A stretch of DNA of 64,000 nucleotides from NCBI RefSeq assembly GCF_036088315.1, contig NZ_CP107996.1, positions 3,747,001-3,811,000 of the forward strand, in the 5' to 3' direction. The notes under the pieces are model-generated. The model was given only the letters and a program-made list of their open reading frames with translations. It made no database searches and was not told the origin of the DNA. This DNA comes from Streptomyces sp. NBC_00344 (GTDB lineage Bacteria; Actinomycetota; Actinomycetes; Streptomycetales; Streptomycetaceae). Made by a program: the position numbers and the translations under genes. This document shows positions 36,819 through 46,406 of this stretch, one piece after another. How positions within the stretch are numbered: position 1 is the stretch's first letter; every line of letters starts with the position of its first letter.

Positions 36819-37238
36819 CGCGCCGGTCCGCACCGGCCCCGTGCCATCCGGCGGATGATGCCGGCCGGGCCCATGTGCCGCTCACACGGACCGAGTTGAG
36901 CGGATTCCTCGGAGCGGTCCGCGCGCCACTACGGTGCGAAAGCCTCTGCGGAACCCATGGGGAAACCGGCGCCGGAGGGGTGCTGGACCGGCGCTCAACC
37001 GGTGCTGCCCAAGCCGTTTTCCGTACCTAACCCGGCCGCCGGGCGCGGCGTTTTCCCGCACCGTCCCCGCTGGTGATGCCGGCGGCGGCTCGGCTGTTGT
37101 GACTGGTGGGAGCCCCGTGGCTGATCGGAAGGGGCGCGGCTGCGGCGCCGTCGCGCCCCTTCCACGCCCGGCTGTTGACGGGTCGCGGACAGATCCGACA
37201 CGTCAAGGCAGTGTCCTAAGCCACCGTCACTCGGTTAG
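36819..37238. other. Intergenic region before the DoxX-like gene
   Basis: 420 nt without a convincing reading frame. It should contain the promoter of the gene at 37239, but I see no box I would assign. Short GC-rich dyads (for example around ACCGGCGCC) are no more than expected by chance. Confidence 0.5.
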
Positions 37239-38789
37239 ATGAGCGTGGACACCAGAACACCCGGGTTCGACGATCTGCCGGCGCTGAGCATGGTCAAGGT
37301 ACCGTGCGATCCCGCGCAGGTCATCGTCAACCACGCCAGCTTCCGGGTGCAGCTCGCACCGAACTCGACACCACGGCTGACCGGTTCGGCCAGGGCGGAC
37401 CGCGCCAGGGTCGGCGCGGGCGCCTCGGGAGCGCGCCGCAGGGCGCCCGTCGTATGGAGCGGCAGGTCCGCCCCGGACGACACCGGGGCGATCCGACTGC
37501 TGCAAGCCGTGCGCAACTCCGGTGTGCAGGAGGCCGGTTACGACGCGGACCACCGGACCGGGGCCACCCAGGTCATCCCGCGCATCGAGGAGCAGGGCGC
37601 GCCTCCCTACGGCACACGGCCCAACGCACCGCTGGTGCCGCGGATGCGCGAGGCCGTGGGCGCGTACGACGAGCGCGAACCCTTCGCGGACGAGGAGTTC
37701 GCGGCCGACGAGCCGTACGACGGCGACAGCCTGCCGCGTCAGAACGCCGCCGATGCCGTCCGCCACGCCTACTACCCCGGCCGCCGGATGAACCTCGGCG
37801 TGGTGCTGCTTCCGCTCCGGGTGTTCCTCGGATTCATCTCCGTCTACGCCGGCATGGGCAAACTCTGCGATCCCGTCTACTTCGACGGCGGCGAACGCGG
37901 CTCCATGGTCAAGTGGCTGCATTCGCTGCACCCGTGGGCACTCGCCGGCCCGCTCCGGGACTTCGCGCTCTCGCACCCGGTCGGCGCCGGGCTCACCATC
38001 GCGTTCCTCCAGGTCGTCGTCGGAGTGCTCACCGTGCTCGGCCTCTGGCAGCGGGTCGCCGCGGCCTTCGGCGCGCTGCTCTCCGTCGCCCTCCTCGTGA
38101 CGGTGAGCTGGCGGGCCGTGCCGGTGTACGACACGCCGGACATCATCTTCCTGGCCGCCTGGTCCCCGCTGATCATCGCCGGAGCTCCCGTCTACTCGAT
38201 CGACGGACGCCTCGCGGGCGAGGCCTGGCGCAGGCTCGGCCCGCGCTCCGAACTGTGGGACCTGCGGCGCAGGGTGCTGCGCCGGGGCGCGGTCGTCGCC
38301 TCCCTCGTGGTCGGTCTCACGCTCCTGGTCGGCTCGCTGCTCGGCGGCGCCGTGCGCTCCGCCGAGGTCGTGACCGTACCGGGGCCGGACGCCGATCCCA
38401 CCAACCGGCTGCCCGGCAGGTCGCTGCACCATGAGCCCGGCTCTTCGGGCAGCCCCTCCCGGCGTGCGCACAAGACCCCCGCACCCTCGGCGAGCACATC
38501 GGCCCCGCCGTCGACCACCCCGTCGGCGCCGGGCACCGTGCGGGAGACCGCCACCGTCGGCACCGGGGGCGGACAGCCCAGCCAGACCCAGGGCACCGCA
38601 CAGCAGCCGCCCTCCCAGCAGCAGCGGCAGGCCCCGCCGCCGCCCGCCGCCAGCAGCTCGGGTCCGTCCTCGTCGGGCGGCACGACCGGCGGCAGCTCCG
38701 GCGGCGGCGCCTCGTCCGGTGGCGGCAACGGCGGCGGTTCGACCGGCGGCGGCGCCAACAGAAACCCGATCGGCGGCCTGCTCGGCTGA
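37239..38789 (+). CDS. DoxX-family membrane protein with long disordered ends
   Basis: 516 residues. Residues 1-180 are a soluble, acidic, Arg-rich N-terminal region. The DoxX-like core has four membrane segments (about 190-335: VVLLPLRVFLGFISVYAGMGK, GLTIAFLQVVVGVLTVLGL, a third in the AAFGALLSV region and IIFLAAWSPLIIAG), then one more near 355-375. The last 130 residues are Pro/Ser/Gly-rich repeats (SSGGGASSGGGNGG type), probably extracellular. DoxX relatives take part in membrane redox or sulfur stress complexes; the role here is unknown. It ends at a perfect 16-bp hairpin. Confidence 0.82.
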   Translation: MSVDTRTPGFDDLPALSMVKVPCDPAQVIVNHASFRVQLAPNSTPRLTGSARADRARVGAGASGARRRAPVVWSGRSAPDDTGAIRLLQAVRNSGVQEAGYDADHRTGATQVIPRIEEQGAPPYGTRPNAPLVPRMREAVGAYDEREPFADEEFAADEPYDGDSLPRQNAADAVRHAYYPGRRMNLGVVLLPLRVFLGFISVYAGMGKLCDPVYFDGGERGSMVKWLHSLHPWALAGPLRDFALSHPVGAGLTIAFLQVVVGVLTVLGLWQRVAAAFGALLSVALLVTVSWRAVPVYDTPDIIFLAAWSPLIIAGAPVYSIDGRLAGEAWRRLGPRSELWDLRRRVLRRGAVVASLVVGLTLLVGSLLGGAVRSAEVVTVPGPDADPTNRLPGRSLHHEPGSSGSPSRRAHKTPAPSASTSAPPSTTPSAPGTVRETATVGTGGGQPSQTQGTAQQPPSQQQRQAPPPPAASSSGPSSSGGTTGGSSGGGASSGGGNGGGSTGGGANRNPIGGLLG

Positions 38790-38812
38790 CACCTGGGCCA
38801 GCACACGGAACG

Positions 38813-38849
38813 ACGGAGGGGCGGCCGCACTCAGCGGCCGCCCCTCCGT
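38813..38849. terminator. Terminator between DoxX-like gene and nucleotidyltransferase gene
   Basis: A 16-bp perfect stem (ACGGAGGGGCGGCCGC and its complement) with a 5-nt loop lies between convergent genes. Confidence 0.88.
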
Positions 38850-38907
38850 GCGGTCCCGGTCCCCGGCCCGTCCGCGGGTAGTACCGCCCCGGGTGGTCCG
38901 CAGGGTT

Positions 38908-39642
38908 TCAGACGGCCCCGCCGAGCTCCCTCGCCGCCTCGGTGAGATCCTTCGCGGTGTCGATGGCCCGCCAGTACGCCCCGTTCGGCAGCGGGAAGCC
39001 GGCCAGCCTGCGCTCCCTGGCCAGCCGGGGGAAGGTGGACCGCTCATGGTCACCGCGGTCCGGCAGCAGCGCCGTGAAGGCGGCGGAGAAGACGTAGACG
39101 CCCGCGTTGATGAGATACGGCGACGGCGGCGACTCGATGAAGTCGAGGACATGCCCGAACTCGTCGGTCTCCACGGCGCCCCAGGGAATCCTGGGACGGG
39201 CCAGCGCCAGGGTGGCGGTCGCATCGCGCTCGGCGTGGAAGGCAGCCATGTCGCGCAGTGAGAAGCGCGTCCAGATGTCGCCGTTGGTGGCGTACCAGGG
39301 GCGGTCGGCGTTCGGCAGGTGCGCGGCCGCGTACTTGAGGCCGCCGCCGCGTCCCAGTGGCTCGGGCTCGACGACGGTGGTGACCCGCAGGGGGAGTTCG
39401 GCGGAGTCCAGCCACTCCTGGAGCACTTCGGCGAGGTGGCCGCAGGAGATCACCGCGTCGGTCACGCCCTCGGCGGCGAGCCAGGCAAGCTGATGGCCGA
39501 TGATCGGCGTCCCGGTGCCCGGGATCTCGACCATCGGCTTGGGGCGGTCGTCGGTGTACGGGCGCAGCCGGGAACCCTGGCCGCCCGCCAGGACCACGGC
39601 CTGCGTGGGCAGTACGTGCGCTTGAGGATCAGCGGTCGTCAT
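38908..39642 (-). CDS. Sugar-phosphate nucleotidyltransferase
   Basis: 244 residues, GT-A-like NTP-transferase fold. The nucleotide-binding loop is AVVLAGGQGSRLRPYTDDRPKPMVEI, seen as G-G-x-G-S/T-R-L-x-P-x(4,5)-P-K-P. GDIWTRFSLRDM carries the metal-binding Asp, and YLINAGVYVFS follows. It probably makes an NDP-sugar, with GDP-mannose or dNDP-glucose as possibilities. The start at 39642 (MTTADPQ) is chosen over a longer leader. The function in wall or glycan precursor supply is inferred. Confidence 0.87.
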   Translation of the reverse strand: MTTADPQAHVLPTQAVVLAGGQGSRLRPYTDDRPKPMVEIPGTGTPIIGHQLAWLAAEGVTDAVISCGHLAEVLQEWLDSAELPLRVTTVVEPEPLGRGGGLKYAAAHLPNADRPWYATNGDIWTRFSLRDMAAFHAERDATATLALARPRIPWGAVETDEFGHVLDFIESPPSPYLINAGVYVFSAAFTALLPDRGDHERSTFPRLARERRLAGFPLPNGAYWRAIDTAKDLTEAARELGGAV

Positions 39643-39729
39643 GAGGCGCACCCTATGCGGCGCGCCTCCGGCGTACGTGGCCAGGCCCGTCGGCGGGTGC
39701 CTGGCCCGGTGCACCCGCCGGTGTATGTC

Positions 39730-40146
39730 TCAGTGCGTGTGGGCGACCCCGTAGGCGAAGGAGGTGTCACAGACCGGGCGCGAGTACGACTGGGCGCGGG
39801 TGGGTCCGTAACGCTCGACGGCGGCGCGGCCCAGCGCACGGGCGATCGCCATGCAGTGGCCCGCGAGTGAGGGGCGGCCCTCGATCTCACGCTGGAGGTC
39901 GGTGAGGGCGACTCCCGGGTCCTTCTCCGACAGCTCGTCGAGGAGCTTGTCGCGCAGAATGTCCTGCGGGGTACGGGGCTTGGCGCGCACCGACACCTCC
40001 TTGGACGACGCGGTGAGGATCTGCGAGCCGGTGGAGGATGTGCCTGCCCACGGGACGCGGGTGACCGCGAGCGTCCCGGAGAGAACCAGGACGACGGGCA
40101 GGACAAAGGCGAGGGTTCGGCCGATACGGCGGGCTGTGTGGGTCAC
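39730..40146 (-). CDS. Small exported or membrane-anchored hypothetical protein
   Basis: 138 residues. A single N-terminal hydrophobic segment (TLAFVLPVVLVLSGTLAVT) after Arg residues acts as signal or anchor; the rest is soluble and contains two Cys (AGHCMAIARAL and SRPVCDTSF) that could form an extracellular disulfide. It begins at a GTG without a strong ribosome site. It lies upstream of the nucleotidyltransferase in the same direction. I do not recognise the family beyond its conservation near msiK. Confidence 0.75.
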   Translation of the reverse strand: MTHTARRIGRTLAFVLPVVLVLSGTLAVTRVPWAGTSSTGSQILTASSKEVSVRAKPRTPQDILRDKLLDELSEKDPGVALTDLQREIEGRPSLAGHCMAIARALGRAAVERYGPTRAQSYSRPVCDTSFAYGVAHTH

Positions 40147-40287
40147 GGAGGCGAGCGTAGCGGTCGGTCAGGACATGGCGACACTCAGTCACCCTTGCGG
40201 GGGATGGTTCGAGTTCTCTTTTCGAATCACGTGTTGACGCGGCCGCAGTCAAATGCCGGTTCTGCCGGGGTATTTGCGGAACACGTA

Positions 40288-40330
40288 CAGCGGCCCCGTC
40301 TCTCCGGGGAAGGGAGATACGGGGCCGCTG
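40288..40330 (-). terminator. Terminator after msiK
   Basis: A long hairpin with arms CAGCGGCCCCGT/ACGGGGCCGCTG and further partial pairing inside lies 102 nt beyond the msiK stop. Confidence 0.75.
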
Positions 40331-40431
40331 CGGACGCTACGGGGCTCCATTCCTGACGGCGGTGACCCTGCCGGCAGTGGTCCTGAAGCCGGTGGTCCAA
40401 ACGTCAGGGGTTGTGATCAGTGCTCGTGACG

Positions 40432-41559
<1,128 letters not shown>

Positions 41560-41738
41560 GATCGCGTGCTCCTTCACCGGCAGGAACGTGCCGGACGATC
41601 CGAGTAAGGGAGTGGTGTAGTCCACACGAGTGAACTGCGACGAGACGCTACCTGGCCGTTTGCGGTATGTCAGTAGTTCAGGGTGGGGAAAATTTCCGAG
41701 CGAAGCACGCTTCCGGTCCGGTTAGACTGCTCCAGCAC

Positions 41739-41813
41739 GCCTCCTTAGCTCAGTCCGGCCAGAGCAACGCACTTGTAATGCGTAGGTCGTCGGTTCGAAT
41801 CCGACAGGAGGCT
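41739..41813 (+). tRNA. tRNA-Thr (anticodon UGU)
   Basis: A full cloverleaf: acceptor GCCTCCT/AGGAGGC, D stem GCTC/GAGC, anticodon stem ACGCA/TGCGT with loop CTTGTAA (anticodon TGT), T stem GTCGG/CCGAC with TTCGAAT. Discriminator T; CCA is not encoded. The 3' half from the anticodon loop on is also the left end of the integrated element, so the functional 3' end is supplied by the element. Confidence 0.96.
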
Positions 41814-41873
41814 CTGTGAAAGCCCAGGTCAGATGTCTCTGACCTGGGCTTTCGTCGTCACAGGATGCGGCGG
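41772..41873 (+). repeat. attL of the AICE
   Basis: It begins in the anticodon loop (CTTGTAATGCG) and runs through the tRNA 3' end and terminator to GGATGCGGCGG. It is identical to attR except for a one-nucleotide indel in the terminator loop (GATGTCTCTG here, GATGTCATCTG there). Weaker similarity continues another 24 nt. The last five codons of int lie inside it. Confidence 0.93.
41818..41853. terminator. tRNA-Thr terminator at attL
   Basis: A perfect 15-bp stem (GAAAGCCCAGGTCAG and complement) with a 6-nt loop. It lies between the tRNA and the convergent int gene and can serve both. Confidence 0.9.
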
Positions 41874-43255
41874 CGCCGCCGGGCGCGGGCCGCGCGGTGG
41901 TCCCTAGTCTCAGTTTTAGTCTCAGTCGCGGGCTCAGACACCGGTTCCGGGGATGGCAGGAAGGCGTCTCCCATGCGGCGCATGGCGTCCTTCGAGAGAT
42001 GAGAGCGGCCCTTTACGTAGCGGCGCGTCTGACTGATCTGGGTGTGCCGAAGGATCTCCATGATCGTAGGCATGTCCACCCCCAGCTCATTCAGGATCGT
42101 GCCCGCAGTGTGGCGGCTCCCGTCGTAGAGGCGACGGTCACCGATGCCCGCCTCCGCCAGCAGCTCCTTGAACTCTCCCCAGTCATCGCGGGGGTCGATG
42201 GGGCGTCCATCGGGCCGCGTGAACACGGCCTGGTGCTCCTGCCAGAGTTCGCCGGCCGCCTCCCGCAGTTCGTCCTGCTGTGCCTTGTGTGCGATCAGAT
42301 AGGGGATGAACGCGGGCGGGATCGGCACGGGGTTCGTGCTCTTCTTCGTCTTGGGGCGGGTGAAGGCCAGGCCCCCGCCCTTGCGGCCCGGGCAGATGCT
42401 CGCGTGCTTGACGCACGTAGCACTGCACGGCTTCGGGCAACCGCGCTTGTACCCCTTGTGGGTGGCGCAGTCCGGCGGGCAGGGCTCGAAGCGGTGCAGG
42501 CGCGCCCCACAGGCGTGCGCGTCACCGCAGCCGTGCCGCCAGGTGAGCCGCTGAAGCTGCCACCGGGGGTGGAACAGCTCCGCCTGTAGGTCGACGTAGG
42601 GCCACCGGAGTCCCAGGGTCTCACCCTGCCGGAACCCCATGCCGACGCCGACGATCCACCGCATAAACGTGGGCCGCTTGGCCGCCGCTTTCAGGAAGGC
42701 TTTCGCCTCTTCCTGGGTGAAGGGGTTTGCCTCGGTCTCGTCGATGCTGGGCGGGTCGACCAGGGTGGCGACGTTCTCGCCGATCATCCGGCGGCGGTGG
42801 GCAATCTTCAGGGCCCGCGACAGGATGCGGTGCACCTTGACCACGTGGGACGGGGCGCGCCCAGCATCGAGCATGGCCCGGTACATCTGCTCAAGGTGCT
42901 CCGGGGCGAGCTTGTCGATGCGGTGCTTCCCCACGCCGGGAACGATGTCATTGCGAGTCTTGGACCAGTAGTCATCCAGCGACCTGGGCTTGAGCTTCAG
43001 GCTCGCGATATCGGTCAGGTAGGTCTCCATCCACTGGCCAACCGTGGGCTTGCGGCCCGCTTTGGTCGCGCGCCCCTCGTCACGGAGCTTCTCCAGCTCA
43101 CGGACCTTTCGGCGCACCGCAGGCTCCGTACGGGCCATGCGGTGCCGGCGGTCGGGGCTCCCGTCGGGCAGTACGCCCATGGTGACACGGCCGTGCCACC
43201 AGCCGTCATCGCCGAAGTAGATGGTGGATTCCAGGTTCGACTTGCGGGGGCTCAT
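41858..43255 (-). CDS. int: Tyrosine site-specific integrase of the AICE
   Basis: 465 residues. The AP2-like and SAM-like N-terminal DNA-binding parts (TIYFGDDGWWHGRV; QWMETYLTDIASLKLKPRSL) precede the catalytic domain with Arg in GFRQGETLGLRW, the H-x-x-R-like GSRHTAGT, His in LRHTQISQT and nucleophile Tyr in RRYVKG. About residues 255-320 hold a Cys/His-rich insertion (CGDAHACG, CPPDCATHKG, CPKPCSATC, ICPG) that probably binds Zn, typical of pSAM2-family integrases. ATG at 43255 has GGAGGAACAG before it. The C-terminal Arg tail is encoded inside attL. Confidence 0.95.
   Translation of the reverse strand: MSPRKSNLESTIYFGDDGWWHGRVTMGVLPDGSPDRRHRMARTEPAVRRKVRELEKLRDEGRATKAGRKPTVGQWMETYLTDIASLKLKPRSLDDYWSKTRNDIVPGVGKHRIDKLAPEHLEQMYRAMLDAGRAPSHVVKVHRILSRALKIAHRRRMIGENVATLVDPPSIDETEANPFTQEEAKAFLKAAAKRPTFMRWIVGVGMGFRQGETLGLRWPYVDLQAELFHPRWQLQRLTWRHGCGDAHACGARLHRFEPCPPDCATHKGYKRGCPKPCSATCVKHASICPGRKGGGLAFTRPKTKKSTNPVPIPPAFIPYLIAHKAQQDELREAAGELWQEHQAVFTRPDGRPIDPRDDWGEFKELLAEAGIGDRRLYDGSRHTAGTILNELGVDMPTIMEILRHTQISQTRRYVKGRSHLSKDAMRRMGDAFLPSPEPVSEPATETKTETRDHRAARARRRRRIL
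41906..41926. repeat. Candidate integrase arm site, left copy
   Basis: AGTCTCAGTT followed by TTAGTCTCAGT: an internal doublet of AGTCTCAGT. A copy with two mismatches lies at 54209-54229 near attR in the same orientation. Being inside both ends of the element, the pair resembles integrase arm-type binding sites. This copy encodes part of the int C terminus. Confidence 0.55.
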
Positions 43256-43319
43256 CTGTTCCTCCATGCGAAAGGCGCCCCGAGCGCAGTGCTCAGGGCG
43301 CCTTTGGTGCGGGCTGTGG

Positions 43320-43523
43320 TCAGTTGGGCAGCGTGGCGAGGCTCTCCACGTACGCCTCGATGTCCGCACGTCGAATCCGGCGCGTGCGGCCCAACTTGAT
43401 GTACTTCAGGGAGCCTTCGGCCATCAGCTCGTAAACGGTGGAGCGGCCGATGGCGAGGGCTTCGGCCGCTTCCTCGGGCTTGTACAGGAGTCGGTCGATC
43501 GGGGCGGCAATCGCGGTGCTCAT
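43320..43523 (-). CDS. xis: Excisionase (Xis), small winged-helix/MerR-like HTH
   Basis: 67 residues: LLYKPEEAAEALAIGRSTVYELM, then LKYIKLGRTRRIRRADIEAYVESL. This is the HTH_17/excisionase pattern. It lies immediately upstream of int in the same direction, the usual AICE arrangement, and directs excisive recombination by bending the att arms. It overlaps nothing; the gap to int is 64 nt. Confidence 0.93.
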   Translation of the reverse strand: MSTAIAAPIDRLLYKPEEAAEALAIGRSTVYELMAEGSLKYIKLGRTRRIRRADIEAYVESLATLPN

Positions 43524-43608
43524 CCGGGGTGCCTCCAGGGCAGTTGGCGTTGCCTCAAGGGGATGTACGAGCAGGTCCGAGGCCGGAGTCTGTCCGAGGC
43601 TCGGATTT

Positions 43609-43817
43609 CTGCGTCACCCGCGCCATCAGCGTCATTTGGTGCTCTGACCTGCGGTTTTGGGTGACAGGGCGGATTGGCCCTGCGTCACCGCCGCGTCATC
43701 GGTTGCGTCACCGGGTGACGCAGGTGACGCAGGATGACGCAGAGAAAGCCGTCTGCGTCACCGCTGTTGTCGCAGGTCAGCAGCCGTTTTCCGGAGCGGA
43801 TGACGCGGGTGACGCAG
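43609..43817. repeat. Iteron cluster, presumptive replication origin
   Basis: GGTGACGCAG or close variants occur about nine times in both orientations: 43609, 43680, 43703, 43714, 43723, 43733, 43753, near 43799 and 43808. Three copies at 43714-43742 abut head to tail. The cluster fills the 460-nt gap between xis and the replication genes. Repeats next to rep genes are typical of replication origins; here they would be bound by the prim-pol/ATPase pair. No coding sequence is seen in the gap. Confidence 0.75.
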
Positions 43818-43983
43818 CGTCTTCCTTCTTAGGACAAAGAAGGGGGCTGCCTGTTGTAGTTGGGTGCGCCTTACAGAGCGAAGAACGAGCCGCTGCGCGG
43901 CGCGACCTGGGGGCGGCGTTCCGCCGAACAGCAAGAGGAGCACGTGCTCCTCTTGCCGTTCGCTTGAGCCTGCGGATCGCGGG

Positions 43984-45459
43984 TCAGAACGCCCGCGACT
44001 GTTCGTGCGGGGCCGGGGGGAGAGTGCGGGTCATTTCGAGGTAGCGGCCCGCCTTGGTACGCCCCGCGTCGACGACGACACGGCGAGCCGCAAGGGTGGG
44101 CTGGAGGCGCTTGAGGCGGTCCGAGAGGACTTTGCCGGTGGTCGGCCATCCCTTGGGCAGGGGACGGCAACCCTCGTTGCTGTAGAGGCTGCTGAGGCAG
44201 GCAAGCCACTCGGTCGACGTCATCCGCTGCGCCGTGCCCGGTTCGATGGTCTCGGCGTGCAGAAGGACGGTCTGCGCGAGGAGGTCACCTTCGATCACGT
44301 CGTCGTTCAGGTCGTCCAGACTCGCCCGGTACGCGGGAAGCGCCCCGAGCCCGGTTGCTGCGTCGAACTGCGCGCACAGGTGGGCGAAGTCCGCCATCCT
44401 CAGGTCGGTAGGGGTCTCGGCCTCCACGGCGCGGACCTTGACCGTGAGGTCCAGGAGCGAGCCGAGGACCACGGGTAGCACTTCTGCGTAGTCAGCCCAG
44501 AGTTCGGCCTCGGTGCGTCGGACGCGGGGCCGCTCCAATCGCAGCGGTAGGAGCCGGTCCGCCAGGTCGGGGCGGATGACACCGACGTCGATGCCGGTGA
44601 GAAGCAGGGGCCGGCGGTAGCCGACGCGGAACACGTCCCCGTCGGTGAACAGGGCCCGCTTGACGCTCTCGGCGCCGGTGACGATGCAGCACATCGCGTC
44701 GGACAGGTCCGGTGTGACGTGGGAGAGGTTGTCCAGGGCGGTGACCCATCCCGCCGCTACGGCCGCGATCAGGCTTTCCTCATCCTTCGGTGCCCGGCGC
44801 AGGTCACCGCTCATGCCCTCGATGATTCTGGTGAGCATCCGGCCTCCGGTGGACTTGCCCGCTCCCTGCGGTCCGGTGAGGAACGGCGCGGGGACCGGCA
44901 CCGAGGGCCCGAGGCAGCCGATCAGCCACACGATGGCCAGGCACTCGGTTTCCGCGTTGGCGAAGTTGCACAGCCGCATCAGCAGGTCGATGCCCTTGCC
45001 GTCGGTGTCCTTGATGGGAAGGGGCAGTTCGCCGGTGAGCTGCGTGCGCCGCCAGCAAACCTCGTGGGGGTCGGGGGTGAGGATGTCCCAGCCGGTGGGG
45101 TGGATGCGGACGGACTGCCCGTCGTCGCGTCCCAGGTCCAGCCACGTCGCCCCGTCGAAGCCGGGGGCCACGCGGATATGGACCGGCTGGACGGTCTCGG
45201 TCAGTGCGAGTGCTTCGATCAAGTCCAGTGCCTCCTTGATGGCGGACCCGTTGAATGCGCCGCGACCGTCCCTGTACAGGCCGACCATGAGTTCCTGGCG
45301 GTGGCTGCCGGTGGTGCCCTGGGAGCGGATCGGTCGGGCGACGGGGTGGCCGTTCTTCTGCGCGTACACGGTCCCGTCAGCGGTACGGAAGTACCGGAAG
45401 TGCTCCTGCGCGTAGTCCGCGATGACCTCGCGGGCGGGCGTCTTGTCGTCCTCAGACAT
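43984..45459 (-). CDS. Phage/plasmid primase-helicase-like ATPase for AICE replication
   Basis: 491 residues. A P-loop in LTGPQGAGKSTGGRML (about residue 195-208), then WVTALDNLSHVTPDLSD as Walker B-like, and SF3/D5-helicase-like spacing. The N-terminal 150 residues (HIRVAPGFDGATWLDLGRDD) resemble the region found before the ATPase in such proteins. It overlaps the prim-pol gene by 8 nt, so primase-polymerase and helicase-like ATPase are made together. It probably opens and unwinds the iteron origin. Confidence 0.85.
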   Translation of the reverse strand: MSEDDKTPAREVIADYAQEHFRYFRTADGTVYAQKNGHPVARPIRSQGTTGSHRQELMVGLYRDGRGAFNGSAIKEALDLIEALALTETVQPVHIRVAPGFDGATWLDLGRDDGQSVRIHPTGWDILTPDPHEVCWRRTQLTGELPLPIKDTDGKGIDLLMRLCNFANAETECLAIVWLIGCLGPSVPVPAPFLTGPQGAGKSTGGRMLTRIIEGMSGDLRRAPKDEESLIAAVAAGWVTALDNLSHVTPDLSDAMCCIVTGAESVKRALFTDGDVFRVGYRRPLLLTGIDVGVIRPDLADRLLPLRLERPRVRRTEAELWADYAEVLPVVLGSLLDLTVKVRAVEAETPTDLRMADFAHLCAQFDAATGLGALPAYRASLDDLNDDVIEGDLLAQTVLLHAETIEPGTAQRMTSTEWLACLSSLYSNEGCRPLPKGWPTTGKVLSDRLKRLQPTLAARRVVVDAGRTKAGRYLEMTRTLPPAPHEQSRAF

Positions 45460-46312
45460 GGCTCAGTCCCAACGTGGTCAGGGCGTTGGTCCACGCATCG
45501 GCGCAGTGCCGGGGCGATTCGCCCTTGGCCTGCGCGGCGGTGAACAGCCGCGCGGTGTGCGTCTCAGTGAGGCAGCCGCACCGGCCGTGCGTGGACAGCA
45601 CCGCGAGGAACGTCCGGTAGACGGTGGCGTGCACCGCCTCACGTGCCTCGGTGATGCGCTGCTCCGCCATAGCGATCCCACGATCCAGATAGGTGGGCGT
45701 GCGGTGAGGGCACGCACCCCTGCCCATGGCGGGCACCGTGACGGATACCGTGCGGGCCGGGGCTGGCTCCCTCACGGTCAAGGCGCGCACGACGTCCGGC
45801 AAGGCCGTCATGGGTCCGGTGCCGGGGCCGAGCCACCGGGCATAGGCCATGGTCGACTTGATGTCGACGCCGGGGCGTACGCCGTTGGCGCCCTGCATGG
45901 CGCCCCGGTAGAGCCAGTGCTCGCCACGGGTCGTCCGGACGGTCCGCGTGGCGGGCAGGGTCGCACAAGCCCACGCGATGGCTTCCGCGTTGTCCAGGTC
46001 CACGACAGTGAGGCCAGCGCCGCCAGGGTGGTAGGCCACGCCCGCCGCTTCCCGCCACGCTCGCACCCACGGCGTCGAGTTGAGGACGTTCGGGTCGGTG
46101 GTGGCGGCGGCCCAGCCGTGGCACGGGCTCGGGCAGGTGCAGGGTCCGGGGGTCTTCATGTTCGGGCGGCCACCGCAGGCGTTCTTGGTGCAGGCCGGGC
46201 AGTTCCCGAACGGCACCTTCCCCGCTCGTAACGGCAGCACCGGCACCCCGGAGGCTGCGAGGGAGAGCGCGGTGGGCGGGTGGTCTCGCCGAATGTCGGT
46301 CGGTTGGGTCAT
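45452..46312 (-). CDS. Bifunctional DNA primase/polymerase (prim-pol, RepPP)
   Basis: 286 residues. An archaeo-eukaryotic primase-polymerase domain: ALSLAASGVPVLPLRAGK at the start, a Cys/His Zn-binding cluster (NCPACTKNACGG and PCTCPSPCHGW, about 38-68), catalytic acidic pair in GLTVVDLDNAEA, and VRTTRGEHWLYR with the family His. It makes primers and copies DNA at the element's origin. GGAG lies 9-10 nt before the ATG. The prim-pol protein defines the RepPP class of AICEs, as opposed to RepSA or RepAM. Confidence 0.92.
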   Translation of the reverse strand: MTQPTDIRRDHPPTALSLAASGVPVLPLRAGKVPFGNCPACTKNACGGRPNMKTPGPCTCPSPCHGWAAATTDPNVLNSTPWVRAWREAAGVAYHPGGAGLTVVDLDNAEAIAWACATLPATRTVRTTRGEHWLYRGAMQGANGVRPGVDIKSTMAYARWLGPGTGPMTALPDVVRALTVREPAPARTVSVTVPAMGRGACPHRTPTYLDRGIAMAEQRITEAREAVHATVYRTFLAVLSTHGRCGCLTETHTARLFTAAQAKGESPRHCADAWTNALTTLGLSHV

Positions 46313-46406
46313 GCTGGAGGTCTCCAGTTCGTTATAGGCGTGCTGGATTGACGGCGGCCCCGGTTCTTGCCGGAAGGGGGTCGCCGTTGTCGTTCGTCGG
46401 GGGTGG

